Shown: positions 4,988-5,284 of the stretch, piece by piece
Layout of the letters: each line of letters starts with the position of its first letter
How positions within the stretch are numbered: the first letter of the stretch is position 1
Source: an uncultured Pseudorhodobacter sp.
GTDB taxonomy: Bacteria > Pseudomonadota > Alphaproteobacteria > Rhodobacterales > Rhodobacteraceae
DNA: 5,284 bases
Assembly (NCBI GenBank): GCA_945952425.1
Contig: CAMFIX010000244.1
Span: 1 to 5,284 of the forward strand
Direction of reading: 5' to 3'
Made by a program: the position numbers and the translations under genes
Notes under the pieces: model-generated
Databases searched by the model: none
What the model saw: the letters and a program-made list of their open reading frames with translations, nothing else
Told to the model about the DNA's origin: nothing

Positions 4988-5284
4988 TTGGAAAGCTTCA
5001 CCATCGTGGACGGCGTCGTGGCCGGCGTGATCCTCCTTTCGGCGATCCTCGCCTATTCGCGGGGCCTGGTGCGCGAGGTCATGGCGATTGCGGGCTGGGT
5101 CGGCGCCGCGGTGCTGGCCTATGTCTTTGCCGGGGCCGCGCAGCCCCTGGTCAAGGAAATCCCGGTCCTGAACAAGATGATCGGCGAGAATTGCGAGCTG
5201 TCGATCATCGCCTCTTTCCTCGCGGTCTTCGCGGTCGGGCTGATCCTGGCGCTGGCGCTGAACCGGGCGATGCCCAAGTTCCTG
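4988..5284 (+). CDS. cvpA: CvpA family inner-membrane protein (colicin V production), 3' end cut by window
   Basis: The first 99 codons of a CvpA-family membrane protein; the frame is open to the window edge. The translation begins (M)ESFTIVDGVVAGVILLSA and contains SRGLVREVMAIAGWVGA at residues 24-40, the conserved family stretch after the first membrane helix. Hydrophobic segments lie at about 6-22, 30-50 and 71-92, with a loop between the last two containing Cys69. The start is TTG at 4988-4990, read as Met, supported by GGAGG five bases upstream; the next candidate, GTG at 5006, would remove the conserved FTIVD start and has no such site. The family is named from E. coli cvpA, needed for colicin V production and often encoded beside purF; in other bacteria it has been linked to envelope stress tolerance. 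Full length is expected to be about 160-190 residues, so roughly half is missing. It lies 11 bases after radA and is probably co-transcribed with it. Confidence 0.93.
   Translation, partial: MESFTIVDGVVAGVILLSAILAYSRGLVREVMAIAGWVGAAVLAYVFAGAAQPLVKEIPVLNKMIGENCELSIIASFLAVFAVGLILALALNRAMPKFL

Overview
The window looks like a chromosomal core segment of a high-GC alphaproteobacterium, most likely of the family Rhodobacteraceae (Rhodobacter/Paracoccus/roseobacter-like). This rests on the strong G/C third-position bias, on protein sequences that read like Rhodobacterales versions of MlaE, MlaF, RadA and CvpA, and on the gene order mlaE-mlaF-(membrane coiled-coil protein)-pqiA-like-radA-cvpA, which I recall as common in that group, usually with alr upstream and purF downstream. 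No database was searched. I see no mobile element, CRISPR array, tRNA or rRNA.

Layout. Positions 2-754 hold mlaE, the permease of an MlaFEDB-type phospholipid ABC transporter; it is probably cut at its 5' end by the window edge. It overlaps mlaF (751-1497, the ATPase) by an ATGA. One base after the mlaF stop, a convergent minus-strand gene (1499-2080) encodes a 193-residue lysine-rich protein of unknown function, probably all helical. A 237-bp divergent intergenic region (2081-2317) follows, with a perfect 12-bp palindrome and overlapping hairpins. The plus strand then resumes with a 256-residue inner-membrane protein with two predicted TM segments and a cytoplasmic coiled coil (2318-3088). 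A 104-bp spacer holds a long AT-core hairpin. After it come a single-domain PqiA-family membrane protein (3193-3621), radA (3618-4976, second ATGA overlap) and the first 99 codons of cvpA (4988 to the edge, TTG start).

How the genes may work together. MlaE and MlaF form the inner-membrane core of a lipid transporter for outer-membrane asymmetry. The PqiA-like protein belongs to a family that works with MCE-domain lipid-transport proteins, so it may be functionally related, but no MCE protein (MlaD or PqiB type) lies in the window. RadA is the recombination branch-migration ATPase. CvpA is an inner-membrane protein often encoded beside purF. The two unrecognised proteins are the main unknowns. 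The minus-strand one stands out because it interrupts an otherwise co-directional cluster. Apart from that, this is an ordinary housekeeping region, and I found no convincing novel multi-gene system.
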